Assembly: GCF_019613795.1 (NCBI RefSeq)
Contig: NZ_CP080429.1
Location: forward strand, 1,579,501 to 1,643,500
Direction: 5' to 3'
Length of the DNA: 64,000 nucleotides
DNA from: Flavobacterium litorale
GTDB lineage: Bacteria > Bacteroidota > Bacteroidia > Flavobacteriales > Flavobacteriaceae
Positions within the stretch are counted from its first letter, which is position 1, and every line of letters starts with the position of its first letter. The translations under genes and the position numbers were made by a program. This document shows, piece after piece, positions 51,428 through 60,107 of this stretch. The notes under the pieces are model-generated. The model was not told the DNA's origin. It saw only the letters and a program-made list of their open reading frames with translations, and did not search any database.

Positions 51428-52545
51428 TATGCCTGTGCTTCTTTTTGTATGGTGGTAAACATTTTTATTCCTGTTTGTGTTATTTCATCAGGATAATCGT
51501 AGGCGGGGTGGTGTAGCGGAAAACAATCTTTACCAGACCCAACACCGAACATGGCACCAGGGTATAGGTTGGTAAAAATACCAAAGTCCTCGCCAAATCG
51601 GAATCCATCATCAATAGCATTATATTCTGAATTAGTTGTCTTTGCTGCTTTTTGAATTACAGCTACAGCATCGTTATGGTTTTGATTTGATTCGAAAGGC
51701 TCTATAATCTCAAAACTAACTTCCAGTTCTTCATCCTTAGCTATTTCAGTTGCTTTGCTTTTAATGCTTGCCATAGCAGCATCTAACCTTTGGTTACTAT
51801 CAGCCCTAACGGTTAAGTGTACTGACCCTTCTCCTGCAGAAATACCATAAGCTTTTTCGCCCATTGCTGTATGTACTGGTGTTACGGTTACATACGCGGG
51901 TTTATCTTCCATATTCAGAGCCAATGCCTCCAGCATGTATTGGCTCATTGCTTTTGCAGGATTTCTGCCATTCCAAGGTTCTGCAGCGTGTGCGGTGTAT
52001 CCTTTAAAATGAGCTGCTAAACTCACTACGCTTGATGTAAAGCTGCCTGTTTTGCAAACAATACTATGCATGGTGTAACCGGGTAAATTATGCAGTGCAA
52101 AAACCATATCTATATTCAAGCCTTTTAATGTACCATCGGCAACCACATTGCGTGCGCCCCAACCGTTTTCTTCGGCAGGCTGAAACAGCAAGTATACATT
52201 CCCTTTTTCGGGACGTTGCGCTGCAAAATGCTGGGCAACACCATACATTATAGTAGTATGCCCATCGTGCCCGCACTTGTGCGATACCCCTTCGGTATTG
52301 GATTTATATGTGGTACTTATCGTTTCTTGTATCGGTAAAGCATCAATATCGGCACGTAACAATATGTTTTTCCCTACTGCTTTGCCTTTAAACGTTACAA
52401 GTATACCCGTATTGGCCGTTTTTTCTACTTTATCAGCATTTAGCTTACCCAAAAGGTTAAGCATATACTCTTGCGTTTTGTATTCGTTTTGCGACACCTC
52501 AGGGTGTTTATGCAAGTAATGCCTCAGGGCGGTAAGTTCCTCCAT
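51427..52545 (-). CDS. M20-family amidohydrolase
   Basis: 372 residues of the M20D/AmhX-type family. RHYLHKHPEVSQNEYKTQ is the N-terminal signature, and metal ligands are visible in KCGHDGHTT and PAEENGWGA. A dimerisation domain (about 180-290) interrupts the catalytic one. Relatives hydrolyse N-acyl amino acids or peptides, such as hippurate and acetyl-diaminopimelate. Coupling to alr hints at amino-acid or cell-wall turnover. The exact substrate is not clear. Confidence 0.88.
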   Translation of the reverse strand: MEELTALRHYLHKHPEVSQNEYKTQEYMLNLLGKLNADKVEKTANTGILVTFKGKAVGKNILLRADIDALPIQETISTTYKSNTEGVSHKCGHDGHTTIMYGVAQHFAAQRPEKGNVYLLFQPAEENGWGARNVVADGTLKGLNIDMVFALHNLPGYTMHSIVCKTGSFTSSVVSLAAHFKGYTAHAAEPWNGRNPAKAMSQYMLEALALNMEDKPAYVTVTPVHTAMGEKAYGISAGEGSVHLTVRADSNQRLDAAMASIKSKATEIAKDEELEVSFEIIEPFESNQNHNDAVAVIQKAAKTTNSEYNAIDDGFRFGEDFGIFTNLYPGAMFGVGSGKDCFPLHHPAYDYPDEITQTGIKMFTTIQKEAQA

Positions 52546-52592
52546 GATTCGTTTTTTAATTTTTATAATAATACGAAAAATATTACGCCTTT

Positions 52593-52639
52593 AAAAACAA
52601 TAAAGTGCAAACAATGGTTAATATTGTATGCACTTTATT
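52593..52639 (-). terminator. Terminator of the methyltransferase gene
   Basis: AATAAAGTGCA (52599-52609) pairs with TGCACTTTATT (52629-52639); read on the minus strand it is followed by GTTTTTAAA. Confidence 0.7.
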
Positions 52640-52660
52640 TAATTTGTGGTTATTATATTT

Positions 52661-53479
52661 TTATCTCGATTTTTTAGCAGCTATCATCATGTGCGGGCTA
52701 AGTGCTAAAGTATCTTCGTTACTCTCCGTGGCTTGTATTAATTTGAGTAATTGTTCTTTCTTTTTGGGGATGAACCAATTCTCAAAAAAGTTTTTATCCA
52801 ACCAAGCTAAACCTTCTACCGCTAAATGCGCCGTAACGGTTAAATTAGCACTCTCAAACTCTTTCCTAAAGTCTTTCGGACGATGAAAATAGGCGTTACA
52901 AAGCATACCAGGGAATGCTTCGGGCGGAAAATGGTATCCTGTAGCAAGTTCCTCTTGACACATAGCAAATACGGCAGGTTCATGAAACATTCCGCTACTA
53001 AGTGCAGCTACTGTTGATGCGGTGTACGATATAGCAAAACCCAACACAATACCACCATCTTTTAGGACTCTTTTCGCCTCTTGTAATACTTGTAACCGCG
53101 CTACTTCTTCCTGTAAATGGTATAATGGTCCGTGCAGTATTACTACATCAACACTATTATCGCTAAACGGTAGCGTAGAAGCTTCTCCAGCAATAACCGT
53201 AAATTTATTGGCATTGTTTTTTGCCCTTTGTTTGGCAAGTGCAATGTGTTTGGGTACGGGCTCTATCAATGTAACATTATGCCCCATGTTGCTTAGCCAT
53301 GCAGCATAATGCCCCGTGCCACCACCTACATCGGCAATAATGGCTTTTTGTTTTGGTATAAACCGATTAATCAATTCTTTGTTGCGTTCAAACTCAAGGG
53401 GTCCTAAACCCGTTTGTAATCGTAAGTCTTCGCTACTTTGGGTGTAAAAATCTTTTATTTCAGTAGCTATAGTATTCAT
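52661..53479 (-). CDS. SAM-dependent methyltransferase
   Basis: 272 residues, class I methyltransferase fold. Motif I is IADVGGGTGHYAAWL, motif II follows as VTLIEP, and VDVVILHGPLYHLQEE is the motif IV/post region. The core is of the UbiE/Methyltransf_11/25 type. No substrate is suggested by neighbours. It is monocistronic, between an upstream 180-base spacer and a terminator. Confidence 0.85.
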   Translation of the reverse strand: MNTIATEIKDFYTQSSEDLRLQTGLGPLEFERNKELINRFIPKQKAIIADVGGGTGHYAAWLSNMGHNVTLIEPVPKHIALAKQRAKNNANKFTVIAGEASTLPFSDNSVDVVILHGPLYHLQEEVARLQVLQEAKRVLKDGGIVLGFAISYTASTVAALSSGMFHEPAVFAMCQEELATGYHFPPEAFPGMLCNAYFHRPKDFRKEFESANLTVTAHLAVEGLAWLDKNFFENWFIPKKKEQLLKLIQATESNEDTLALSPHMMIAAKKSR

Positions 53480-53616
53480 ATTGTTTGTATAAAATTAATG
53501 TAAAGTGTTTTAGCCCGCTTATTTATAAGAGGCTTGTGAATAAGCTATTGTAAAGCTTTTTATTGGTGGTATTTTATAAAACAATAATAATAGACCAAAT
53601 ATAGTAATTAGGCATA

Positions 53617-53652
53617 AAAAAAGCGTAGTATACGGTTAGTATATTACGCTTT
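53617..53652 (-). terminator. Terminator after tRNA-Leu
   Basis: GCGTAGTATA (53623-53632) pairs with the TATATTACGC around 53640-53649, and on the minus strand it ends in a T-run. Confidence 0.75.
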
Positions 53653-53658
53653 TTAAAG

Positions 53659-53740
53659 TGACCATGACTGGATTCGAACCAGCACACCTTACGGCACCAC
53701 CCCCTCAAGATGGCGTGTCTACCAATTCCACCACATGGCC
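53659..53740 (-). tRNA. tRNA-Leu (anticodon GAG)
   Basis: 82-base class II tRNA. The acceptor GGCCATG pairs with CATGGTC, anticodon GAG at 53706-53704 lies in loop TTGAGGG, and there is a variable arm (TGCCGTAAGGTG) and a T-arm GGTTCGAATCC. No encoded CCA. Confidence 0.93.
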
Positions 53741-53756
53741 TAAACGGTAGTAAATA

Positions 53757-53790
53757 AAAAAAGTTAAGCTATCGTTACGCTTAACTTTTT
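53757..53790 (-). terminator. Terminator-like hairpin between tRNA-Lys and tRNA-Leu
   Basis: GTTAAGC pairs with GCTTAAC, with A- and T-runs outside, between the tRNAs. It could reduce read-through into tRNA-Leu or act as a processing stem. Confidence 0.65.
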
Positions 53791-53792
53791 AG

Positions 53793-53865
53793 TGACCCGA
53801 CTGGGGCTCGAACCCAGGACCCCATCATTAAAAGTGATGTGCTCTACCAACTGAGCTATCGAGTC
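53793..53865 (-). tRNA. tRNA-Lys (anticodon TTT), copy 2
   Basis: 73 bases; GACTCGA/TCGGGTC acceptor, CATCA-CTTTTAA-TGATG anticodon arm with TTT at 53832-53830. Sequence is identical to the copy at 53895-53967. Confidence 0.96.
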
Positions 53866-53894
53866 GTTGCATTAGGAAATATAAGGTCTTTTAG

Positions 53895-53967
53895 TGACCC
53901 GACTGGGGCTCGAACCCAGGACCCCATCATTAAAAGTGATGTGCTCTACCAACTGAGCTATCGAGTC
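53895..53967 (-). tRNA. tRNA-Lys (anticodon TTT), copy 1
   Basis: 73 bases, first of the three minus-strand tRNAs, identical to the next copy. Anticodon TTT at 53934-53932. Confidence 0.96.
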
Positions 53968-53993
53968 ATTATATCATTCCCTGAATGCGGGTG

Positions 53994-54025
53994 CAAATAT
54001 ACGGATGTATTATTAATTATTCAAA
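53994..54025 (-). promoter_or_regulatory. Promoter of the tRNA-Lys/Leu cluster
   Basis: On the minus strand, TTTG (54025-54022), 20 bases, then TATATTTG (54001-53994). The first tRNA begins 27 bases further on. Confidence 0.6.
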
Positions 54026-54097
54026 GCCATTTTGTTATAAATTTGAGTTTTTTTTGCCTAAAATTGTTTAAGAACTTAGTATATAAGGGCTTATTAT

Positions 54098-54613
54098 ATG
54101 AAAAAAATTATTTTGTGTGGATATATGGCTTCTGGCAAAACCACAATAGCACGTTTACTTGCTCAGGCTTCGGGAATTACCTCTTTTGATCTTGATGCTA
54201 TTATTGAAGAACAGACTGGAAAAACGATAGCCACGATTTTTGAAGAAGAGGGCGAAATACAGTTTAGGAAGAAAGAGCACCTTGCATTAAAAGAAATTGT
54301 AAACAATAACGAAGCCTTTATTTTGAGTTTAGGTGGTGGTACGCCTTGTTATGCTAATAATCATGAATTTTTACAACGCGATGATGTACTATCAATATAT
54401 TTAAAAACCTCTGTACCAGAAATTGTAAACCGTATTGAGTTGCAAGGCAGTAACCGCCCCATGTTAAACGGCATGAAAGGGGAGGAGCTAACCGAGTTTG
54501 TAGCCAAGCATTTGTTTGACCGTAGTTATTACTATATGCAGGCAAAACACAGGGTAACTACAGATGGTAAAACATCCGAGAATATTGTAAACGAAATAAT
54601 GAGTTTGTTTTAG
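54098..54613 (+). CDS. aroK: Shikimate kinase
   Basis: 171 residues. P-loop GYMASGKTT at 8-16, the shikimate-binding Asp in FDLDAIIEE, and GGGTPCY. AroK phosphorylates shikimate in the chorismate pathway. It stands alone; its 3' end overlaps the convergent phosphoribosyltransferase gene by 4 bases. Confidence 0.94.
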   Translation: MKKIILCGYMASGKTTIARLLAQASGITSFDLDAIIEEQTGKTIATIFEEEGEIQFRKKEHLALKEIVNNNEAFILSLGGGTPCYANNHEFLQRDDVLSIYLKTSVPEIVNRIELQGSNRPMLNGMKGEELTEFVAKHLFDRSYYYMQAKHRVTTDGKTSENIVNEIMSLF

Positions 54614-55104
54614 CTTAGGCAAGCGTAGGCATCATCATTAGTAAAAGTTACCTGTATATGCTCTTGCAACGATGTAGAGAGCGAAAGCCCTTTAAAATCG
54701 GCCTTTACAGGGTATTTTTTATGGTTTCGGTCTACCAAAACCGCAGTTTTAAACTTTTTTAGGGGTACATCCAAAAAGTGTTTTACCCCATATATTAATG
54801 TAGTACCTGAGTTTAAAACATCGTCTACAAGTACCAAAGCTTTATTGGTGTACTCTGATGCGGGTAAGGATGTTTGTATTGCCTCTAGCGGTTGCTGTTT
54901 ATTTATTTTTACTTCACACAAAATAACCTTTAAATCGGATATTTTCTCTAGGGTTGCTGCCAGCTTTTGTGCAAAAATATAGCCGTTACTTGCTATACCT
55001 GCCAATACAACCTCGTTTTCGTCAACAAACGTTTCGTATATCTGGTACGCCATGCGCATGGTTTTATGCTCTATTTCTTGCTGTGTAAGGATAACGTGGC
55101 TCAT
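54610..55104 (-). CDS. PyrR-like phosphoribosyltransferase
   Basis: 164 residues with the PRPP-binding loop LVLVDDVLNSGTT at 90-102 and the PyrR-like LVDRNHKKYPVKADF. PyrR has both UMP phosphoribosyltransferase and pyrimidine-operon RNA-binding activity; no pyrimidine genes are adjacent, so either a housekeeping phosphoribosyltransferase or a PyrR-type regulator is possible. Confidence 0.8.
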   Translation of the reverse strand: MSHVILTQQEIEHKTMRMAYQIYETFVDENEVVLAGIASNGYIFAQKLAATLEKISDLKVILCEVKINKQQPLEAIQTSLPASEYTNKALVLVDDVLNSGTTLIYGVKHFLDVPLKKFKTAVLVDRNHKKYPVKADFKGLSLSTSLQEHIQVTFTNDDAYACLS

Positions 55105-55116
55105 TGTGTACTGGGG

Positions 55117-55701
55117 TTATTTTTTCTCAAAGATAAAAAAGAGTTCTTTACCTTCTCGGGGTTTAATAGAGTTATGAGCTGTTTCTAATGTATGTATCGT
55201 AAATAAATCGCCGAAAGACTTTTTATACTCTTCACTATCTCCCCCAAATGGCGGTCCTTGCTCCGTAAGCGGAAACTGGAACAGTAACCCCGCCAGTTTG
55301 CCTTTAGGGGCTAATAGGCTATGCATTTTTTTAATATACTTTTCCCGTAATGATGGGTCGAGTGCACAAAAGAAAGTTTGCTCTATAATAAGATCGTAGG
55401 TTGCATCGTGCTTAAAAAAATCATCATAAATTAAACGGCTACTATCCAATTCAGGCAATCGTTCCCTAATATTCTCTAAGGGGGTTGGGGCAATATCCAA
55501 CACGTGGCTATTGGTAAACCCTTGTGTTACCAAGTATTCAAATTCATGCCCATTACCTGCGCCAGGGACTAATATCCGTAACGATTTATCGGTAATTTGG
55601 TCAATATACTCTTTTAATGGTGTTGTAATTGTGCCTATGTCCCAAGGCGAGGAATCGTTTTGGTAACGGTTTTCCCAGTAATTTTTATCAAATGTTGTCA
55701 T
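55117..55701 (-). CDS. TPMT-family SAM methyltransferase
   Basis: 194 residues from the ATG at 55701, with the TPMT-like start DKNYWENRYQNDSSPWDIG. Motif I is LVPGAGNGHEFEYL; further signatures are LIIEQTFFCAL and GPPFGGD, matching thiopurine/thiol methyltransferases of the PF05724 group. It likely S-methylates a thiol or selenium-containing compound. It overlaps the upstream S4 gene by 14 bases and is probably translated with it. Confidence 0.88.
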   Translation of the reverse strand: MTTFDKNYWENRYQNDSSPWDIGTITTPLKEYIDQITDKSLRILVPGAGNGHEFEYLVTQGFTNSHVLDIAPTPLENIRERLPELDSSRLIYDDFFKHDATYDLIIEQTFFCALDPSLREKYIKKMHSLLAPKGKLAGLLFQFPLTEQGPPFGGDSEEYKKSFGDLFTIHTLETAHNSIKPREGKELFFIFEKK

Positions 55702-56080
55702 CTTCAAAATCTAAAGTATCATCAGTATAATCTTCAATGTCCCTGCGGTCTTTTTTAGTAGGTCGGCCACTACCTTTCGCTCTGTAATGCTCCTTGGCTA
55801 ATTTTAGCAATGCCAAATGCTCAAAAGCTTCTTTAGGCGTTTCGTCTTTACGGTAAATGTCTACCAATTTAGCCCCTACACGATTGGCAGGAATATCCAG
55901 TACACTAAGTTTATAATTAATTTGGTCGCGTCGTAATGTTATAACGTCAGTAGGGTAAACCTCTCTAGATGGTTTAACTTGCTGCCCGTTTACGGCAACA
56001 TGTCCTTTTTTGCATGCCTCCGTAGCTATATTGCGTGTTTTGTAGTAGCGCACACACCATAAATATTTGTCAATCCTCAT
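55688..56080 (-). CDS. S4-domain RNA-binding protein (Hsp15/HslR family)
   Basis: 130 residues. The S4 domain spans about 1-65 (MRIDKYLWCVRYYKTRNIAT, HVAVNGQQVKPSREVYPTD), followed by a basic, then acidic tail (DIEDYTDDTLDFED). Hsp15 binds stalled 50S-tRNA complexes after heat shock. First gene of a two-gene unit with the TPMT-like methyltransferase. Confidence 0.85.
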   Translation of the reverse strand: MRIDKYLWCVRYYKTRNIATEACKKGHVAVNGQQVKPSREVYPTDVITLRRDQINYKLSVLDIPANRVGAKLVDIYRKDETPKEAFEHLALLKLAKEHYRAKGSGRPTKKDRRDIEDYTDDTLDFEDDNI

Positions 56081-56160
56081 ACTAAATCCTAAAAATCGTT
56101 GTTATAGCTGTACAAAAATAAAGTAAAATTGTATCTTGCGCCATTAAAATAAAAATAAAA

Positions 56161-57051
56161 ATGAAGAGATTTTTTAAGGTTTTTAGCCTACTTGCATTTG
56201 TTGCATTTTTTGCTGCCTGTAATAAAGATGATGGGTCGTCTGTAGAGCCACCAAGAGATTATGCAGAGCAGTATGCAGTAGAGAAAGTAGACATTGAAAA
56301 TTACCTGAAAGAGCATTATATAGCCAGTGTTGATGAAGATTTTAATGTAACGATAGAAGAAATTCCAGATGGCGGCGATCAGGTTTCTATTTGGGACCAA
56401 ACGGAATATGAATTATTAGCTAAAGATGTTAACCTTGCAGGCGTAAATTTTGAGTTGTATTATTTGGTTTTACGACAGGGGGTTAATGAGCAGCCTACAA
56501 GAGCCGATAGGGTTCGTGTAGCTTACAGAGGTTTTAGATTGGATGGAACACAGTTTGATTCTGATCCGTTTCCGCAAGATAATATTTCTCTTATAACTTA
56601 TGTTAATGGATGGCACGAAATTATCCCATTGTTTAAAACAGGGGTGTATATAGATGAACCTGATAGTCCAAACCCTGCTGAGTTTGAAGATTATGGTGCT
56701 GGCATAATGTTTTTACCGTCGGCTTACGGGTATTATAATAATGTTCGTACAGGTATACCTGCCTACAATCCGCTTGTATTTAGCTTTAAATTATATGATT
56801 TACAATTTGTTGATAGCGATGGCGATGGCATCCTAAGTAAGTATGAAACCGATAACGGTATTGATATTCGTGATTTTGATAGCGATGGCGATGGTGCGCC
56901 TGACTACTTGGATATTGATGATGATAATGACGGCTACTCTACCCGTTTAGAGATAACAATACCTGATACGGATGAGGTTTACGACTTTGAAGATATACCT
57001 ACTTGCGATGGTGGTACGGTTAAAAAACATTTAGATGCTTCCTGTTTTTAA
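56161..57051 (+). CDS. FKBP-type peptidyl-prolyl isomerase lipoprotein with calcium-type repeats
   Basis: 296 residues. Lipobox FAAC (Cys20) with an NKDDGSS tail. An FKBP domain lies at about 110-220 (TRADRVRVAYRGFRLDGTQFD, ending FKLYDLQFVD). It continues into DSDGDGILSKYE and DSDGDGAPDYLDIDDDNDG, repeats of the calcium-binding thrombospondin type 3 kind, at about 222-265. The end is a Cys-containing segment. It is probably a periplasmic folding factor for exported proteins, like GldI of gliding bacteria, but larger. Confidence 0.85.
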   Translation: MKRFFKVFSLLAFVAFFAACNKDDGSSVEPPRDYAEQYAVEKVDIENYLKEHYIASVDEDFNVTIEEIPDGGDQVSIWDQTEYELLAKDVNLAGVNFELYYLVLRQGVNEQPTRADRVRVAYRGFRLDGTQFDSDPFPQDNISLITYVNGWHEIIPLFKTGVYIDEPDSPNPAEFEDYGAGIMFLPSAYGYYNNVRTGIPAYNPLVFSFKLYDLQFVDSDGDGILSKYETDNGIDIRDFDSDGDGAPDYLDIDDDNDGYSTRLEITIPDTDEVYDFEDIPTCDGGTVKKHLDASCF

Positions 57052-57073
57052 GGAGAATATACTACCATAAAAT

Positions 57074-57104
57074 AAAAAAGCCTGTTCAATTTGAACAGGC
57101 TTTT
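57074..57104. terminator. Bidirectional terminator
   Basis: A stem of about 15 bp (AAAAAAGCCTGTTCA with TGAACAGGCTTTTTT) with a very small loop, between convergent genes. Confidence 0.9.
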
Positions 57105-57108
57105 TTAT

Positions 57109-58032
57109 TTAGTCATTAGATAAAAAATTGCTAATAGTATCAATGATTTTTGATAAGTTATCCTTATAGCTTTCAATGACAGTAAAATGCTTCTCAGTAA
57201 CATTCTCCATATCTATATAAGCAGCATTTACTTGATTTGCAATACCATTTACTTCTATAGCATCGCTATCTTCAGGGATATATTTTGCTGTAATTTGAAG
57301 TAATGGTATAACGAACATTTGAACTAAAAGACCTCTATCTTTTAGTCCGTTATCATCTATAATATTACTGTTTCTATGTGTGTCATTAATAAGGTTGGAG
57401 TATTCAGGCATAAATAAATCATTTTCATTAAATGTCCACTTTTTTATGCCTTCATGAATTGATATTTCTATGGCTCGTTTGTTACATAACGTATAATGTT
57501 TTGTGTACATAATTTCTCTGTATTTATAGAATTTAGATTCGTGAAAATTATATTTCTCAATGTATGTTCTGAATTCACTCCTTAATGATTCTCTAAAATC
57601 ATAGAGAGTATAAAGGTTTGATAATAGATTGTTAATCTTTTTTATTTTTTCATCATCATTTATTCCATATTTCCTATAAATACTTTTGATGTCAATAAAC
57701 TGTAAAAAATCTACATTCACATTTTGGTAAAAGATAAGTTTAAAATCCTTCTCTCTTATATATGTTTCTATTTCATTTAGCTGTCCACCACATGCATCTT
57801 TAAGACTTGAAAGGCTATTTTTGAAGAGTTTTAGTTCAATTTCTAAAATTTGGTTGTTATCTCTTTCAGAGTCAGTCTTTTCTCTTCTATATATATGCTC
57901 TGCGATTTTGAAACCTCCATATATTGCTATTATGTTTATAATAATTGATAAAATTAGAGAAAGCCAATCAAACCAATTTGGGGAAGAAGCTTCGGCAAAT
58001 TGCCCGAATTGAAAGTTAAAAATTGAACCCAT
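57109..58032 (-). CDS. Membrane-anchored hypothetical protein, AT-rich
   Basis: 307 residues. One membrane helix near the N-terminus (about 23-45), a basic and charged segment (HIYRREKTDSERDNNQ), then a long, Asn/Ile/Lys-rich, mostly helical cytoplasmic part. No motif recognised. The base and codon use look more AT-rich than in the neighbouring transketolase genes, and the gene sits alone between two strong terminators. Both are consistent with recent acquisition. Confidence 0.5.
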   Translation of the reverse strand: MGSIFNFQFGQFAEASSPNWFDWLSLILSIIINIIAIYGGFKIAEHIYRREKTDSERDNNQILEIELKLFKNSLSSLKDACGGQLNEIETYIREKDFKLIFYQNVNVDFLQFIDIKSIYRKYGINDDEKIKKINNLLSNLYTLYDFRESLRSEFRTYIEKYNFHESKFYKYREIMYTKHYTLCNKRAIEISIHEGIKKWTFNENDLFMPEYSNLINDTHRNSNIIDDNGLKDRGLLVQMFVIPLLQITAKYIPEDSDAIEVNGIANQVNAAYIDMENVTEKHFTVIESYKDNLSKIIDTISNFLSND

Positions 58033-58062
58033 ATCTATAGTAAATTTTAGTGGAACAATAAA

Positions 58063-58090
58063 AAAATCCCAACCTTTCGATTGGGATTTT
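58063..58090 (-). terminator. Terminator of the transketolase genes
   Basis: AAAATCCCAA (58063-58072) pairs with TTGGGATTTT (58081-58090); on the minus strand it is followed by T's. Confidence 0.82.
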
Positions 58091-58110
58091 AAATATAGTA
58101 AATAAAACGA

Positions 58111-59064
58111 TTACTTTCTTTTTATCACTTTTTCGGCAGCAGCTATTATAGCATCGCTGTTCAATTTGTATTTTTCCATTAGTTGTGCAGGTGTTCCACT
58201 TTCGCCAAAACTATCTTGTACGGCAACAAATTCTTGCGGTGTGGGGTTGTTAGTAGCCAGTGTACGTGCTACACTTTCGCCAAGCCCACCTAGTATATTG
58301 TGTTCTTCGGCAGTAACAATACATCCTGTTTTAGCCACTGATTTTAGTACGATTTCCTCATCTAGTGGTTTAATAGTATGTATGTTAATTACTTCGGCAG
58401 TTATACCTTTAGCCTCTAAAGCTTCGGCAGCTATAAGCGCCTCCCATACTAAATGCCCTGTGGCTACTATAGTAACATCGTTACCCTCGTTAAGTAATAT
58501 ACCTTTACCAATTTCAAAAGTACCATTCTCTGGTGTAAAGTTGGCTACCGACGGACGACCAAAACGTAGGTAAACAGGACCATCATGTTCTGCTATTGCA
58601 ATAGTGGCTGCTTTGGTTTGGTTGTAATCGCAGGTATTAATAACCGTCATGCTGGGTAGCATTTTCATCAAACCAATATCTTCTAATATTTGGTGTGTAG
58701 CACCGTCCTCGCCAAGTGTTAACCCTGCATGCGATGCACATATTTTTACGTTTTTACCACTATACGCAACCGATTGACGAATCTGGTCGTAAACCCTACC
58801 TGTAGAGAAGTTGGCAAAAGTACCAGTAAACGGTATTTTGCCACCTATAGTCATACCCGCAGCCATACCTATCATGTTCGCTTCGGCAATACCTACTTGG
58901 AAGAAACGCTCAGGGTGATTCTTTTTAAAATCGTCCATTTTAAGCGACCCGATAAGGTCGGCGCAAAGTGCTACTACATTTTCGTTGGTTTGCCCCAGCT
59001 CGGTTAAACCTGCTCCAAAACCAGAGCGTGTATCTTTATTTCCTGTATTTGTATATTTTTTCAT
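58111..59064 (-). CDS. Transketolase, C-terminal subunit
   Basis: 317 residues with the pyrimidine-binding and C-terminal domains of transketolase: FAGLTEL-type start, AEANMIGMAAGMTIGGKIPF, CASHAGLTLGEDGATHQ and TAEEHNILGGLGESV. The gene for the N-terminal half is upstream with a 76-base gap. Together they form one active enzyme of the pentose phosphate pathway. Confidence 0.93.
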   Translation of the reverse strand: MKKYTNTGNKDTRSGFGAGLTELGQTNENVVALCADLIGSLKMDDFKKNHPERFFQVGIAEANMIGMAAGMTIGGKIPFTGTFANFSTGRVYDQIRQSVAYSGKNVKICASHAGLTLGEDGATHQILEDIGLMKMLPSMTVINTCDYNQTKAATIAIAEHDGPVYLRFGRPSVANFTPENGTFEIGKGILLNEGNDVTIVATGHLVWEALIAAEALEAKGITAEVINIHTIKPLDEEIVLKSVAKTGCIVTAEEHNILGGLGESVARTLATNNPTPQEFVAVQDSFGESGTPAQLMEKYKLNSDAIIAAAEKVIKRK

Positions 59065-59140
59065 TTTTTTAAAGAATTGAGATTTTAGTAGCTAGAATTT
59101 ACAGAAATCTAATATCAAATCCAGCCTCTATTATCACTAT

Positions 59141-59989
59141 TTAATAATCGCCTAAAGTTTCTGCATTTTGTGCCAATGCTTTTTCAAGCTGCTCATCGTT
59201 AGGTGCTTTACCGTGCCATGCATGGGTATGCATCATAAAATCAACACCGTTACCCATTTCAGTATGTAGTAGTATACAAACAGGCTTTCCTTTTCCAGTT
59301 TTTGCTTTAGCCTCAGTTAGTCCAGCAATAATGGCATCCATGTTATTGCCCTCCTTAATTTCCAGTACATCCCAATCAAAAGCCTCAAATTTTGCTTTAA
59401 GGCTTCCCATGTTTAAAACCTCGTCTGTAGGACCATCAATTTGCTTCCCGTTAAGGTCTATAGTGGCAATTAAGTTATCTACTTTATAAGCCGATGCATA
59501 CATAATGGCTTCCCAGTTTTGACCTTCCTGTAATTCGCCATCACCATGTAGGCTATAAACAAGATGACTATCGTTATTTAGTTTTTTGGTTTGTGCTGTA
59601 CCTATTGCCACGCTCATGCCTTGCCCAAGCGAGCCCGATGCTACGCGTATACCTGGTAATCCCTCGTGTGTAGTAGGGTGCCCTTGTAGTCTTGAGTCAA
59701 GCAATCTAAAAGTAGCGAGCTCCGATACGGGGAAATAACCGCTACGAGCTAACACGCTATAAAATACAGGCGATATGTGCCCATTAGAAAGGAAAAATAC
59801 ATCTTCATTTATGCCATCCATATCAAAACCTTCCTTGCGCTGCATTATGTTTTGGTAGAGCGCTACCATAAATTCGGTACAGCCTAATGAGCCACCTGGG
59901 TGACCTGAATTTACGGCATGCACCATACGAAGGATATCCCTTCTTACCTGAGTAGTTAAATCGTTAAGTTGTTGTGTATTAGGTTTCAT
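59141..59989 (-). CDS. Transketolase, N-terminal (thiamine pyrophosphate-binding) subunit
   Basis: 282 residues. HAVNSGHPGGSLGCTEF at the start, the TPP-binding motif HGDGELQEGQNWEA...IDLN, and the C-terminal HAWHGKAPN. The split into two genes is common in Bacteroidota and other bacteria. Its own promoter region is in the 118-base gap before the membrane protein gene. Confidence 0.94.
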   Translation of the reverse strand: MKPNTQQLNDLTTQVRRDILRMVHAVNSGHPGGSLGCTEFMVALYQNIMQRKEGFDMDGINEDVFFLSNGHISPVFYSVLARSGYFPVSELATFRLLDSRLQGHPTTHEGLPGIRVASGSLGQGMSVAIGTAQTKKLNNDSHLVYSLHGDGELQEGQNWEAIMYASAYKVDNLIATIDLNGKQIDGPTDEVLNMGSLKAKFEAFDWDVLEIKEGNNMDAIIAGLTEAKAKTGKGKPVCILLHTEMGNGVDFMMHTHAWHGKAPNDEQLEKALAQNAETLGDY

Positions 59990-60107
59990 TTGTAGAAATT
60001 AGTTAAACAGTTGCAAAAGTACTCCTAAATTTTATGTGTGGCAAAATTAATTTGAGCTACCAAGGCGATGCACTTAGTTAAATAATTACGAAAAAATCAA
60101 TTGTACT

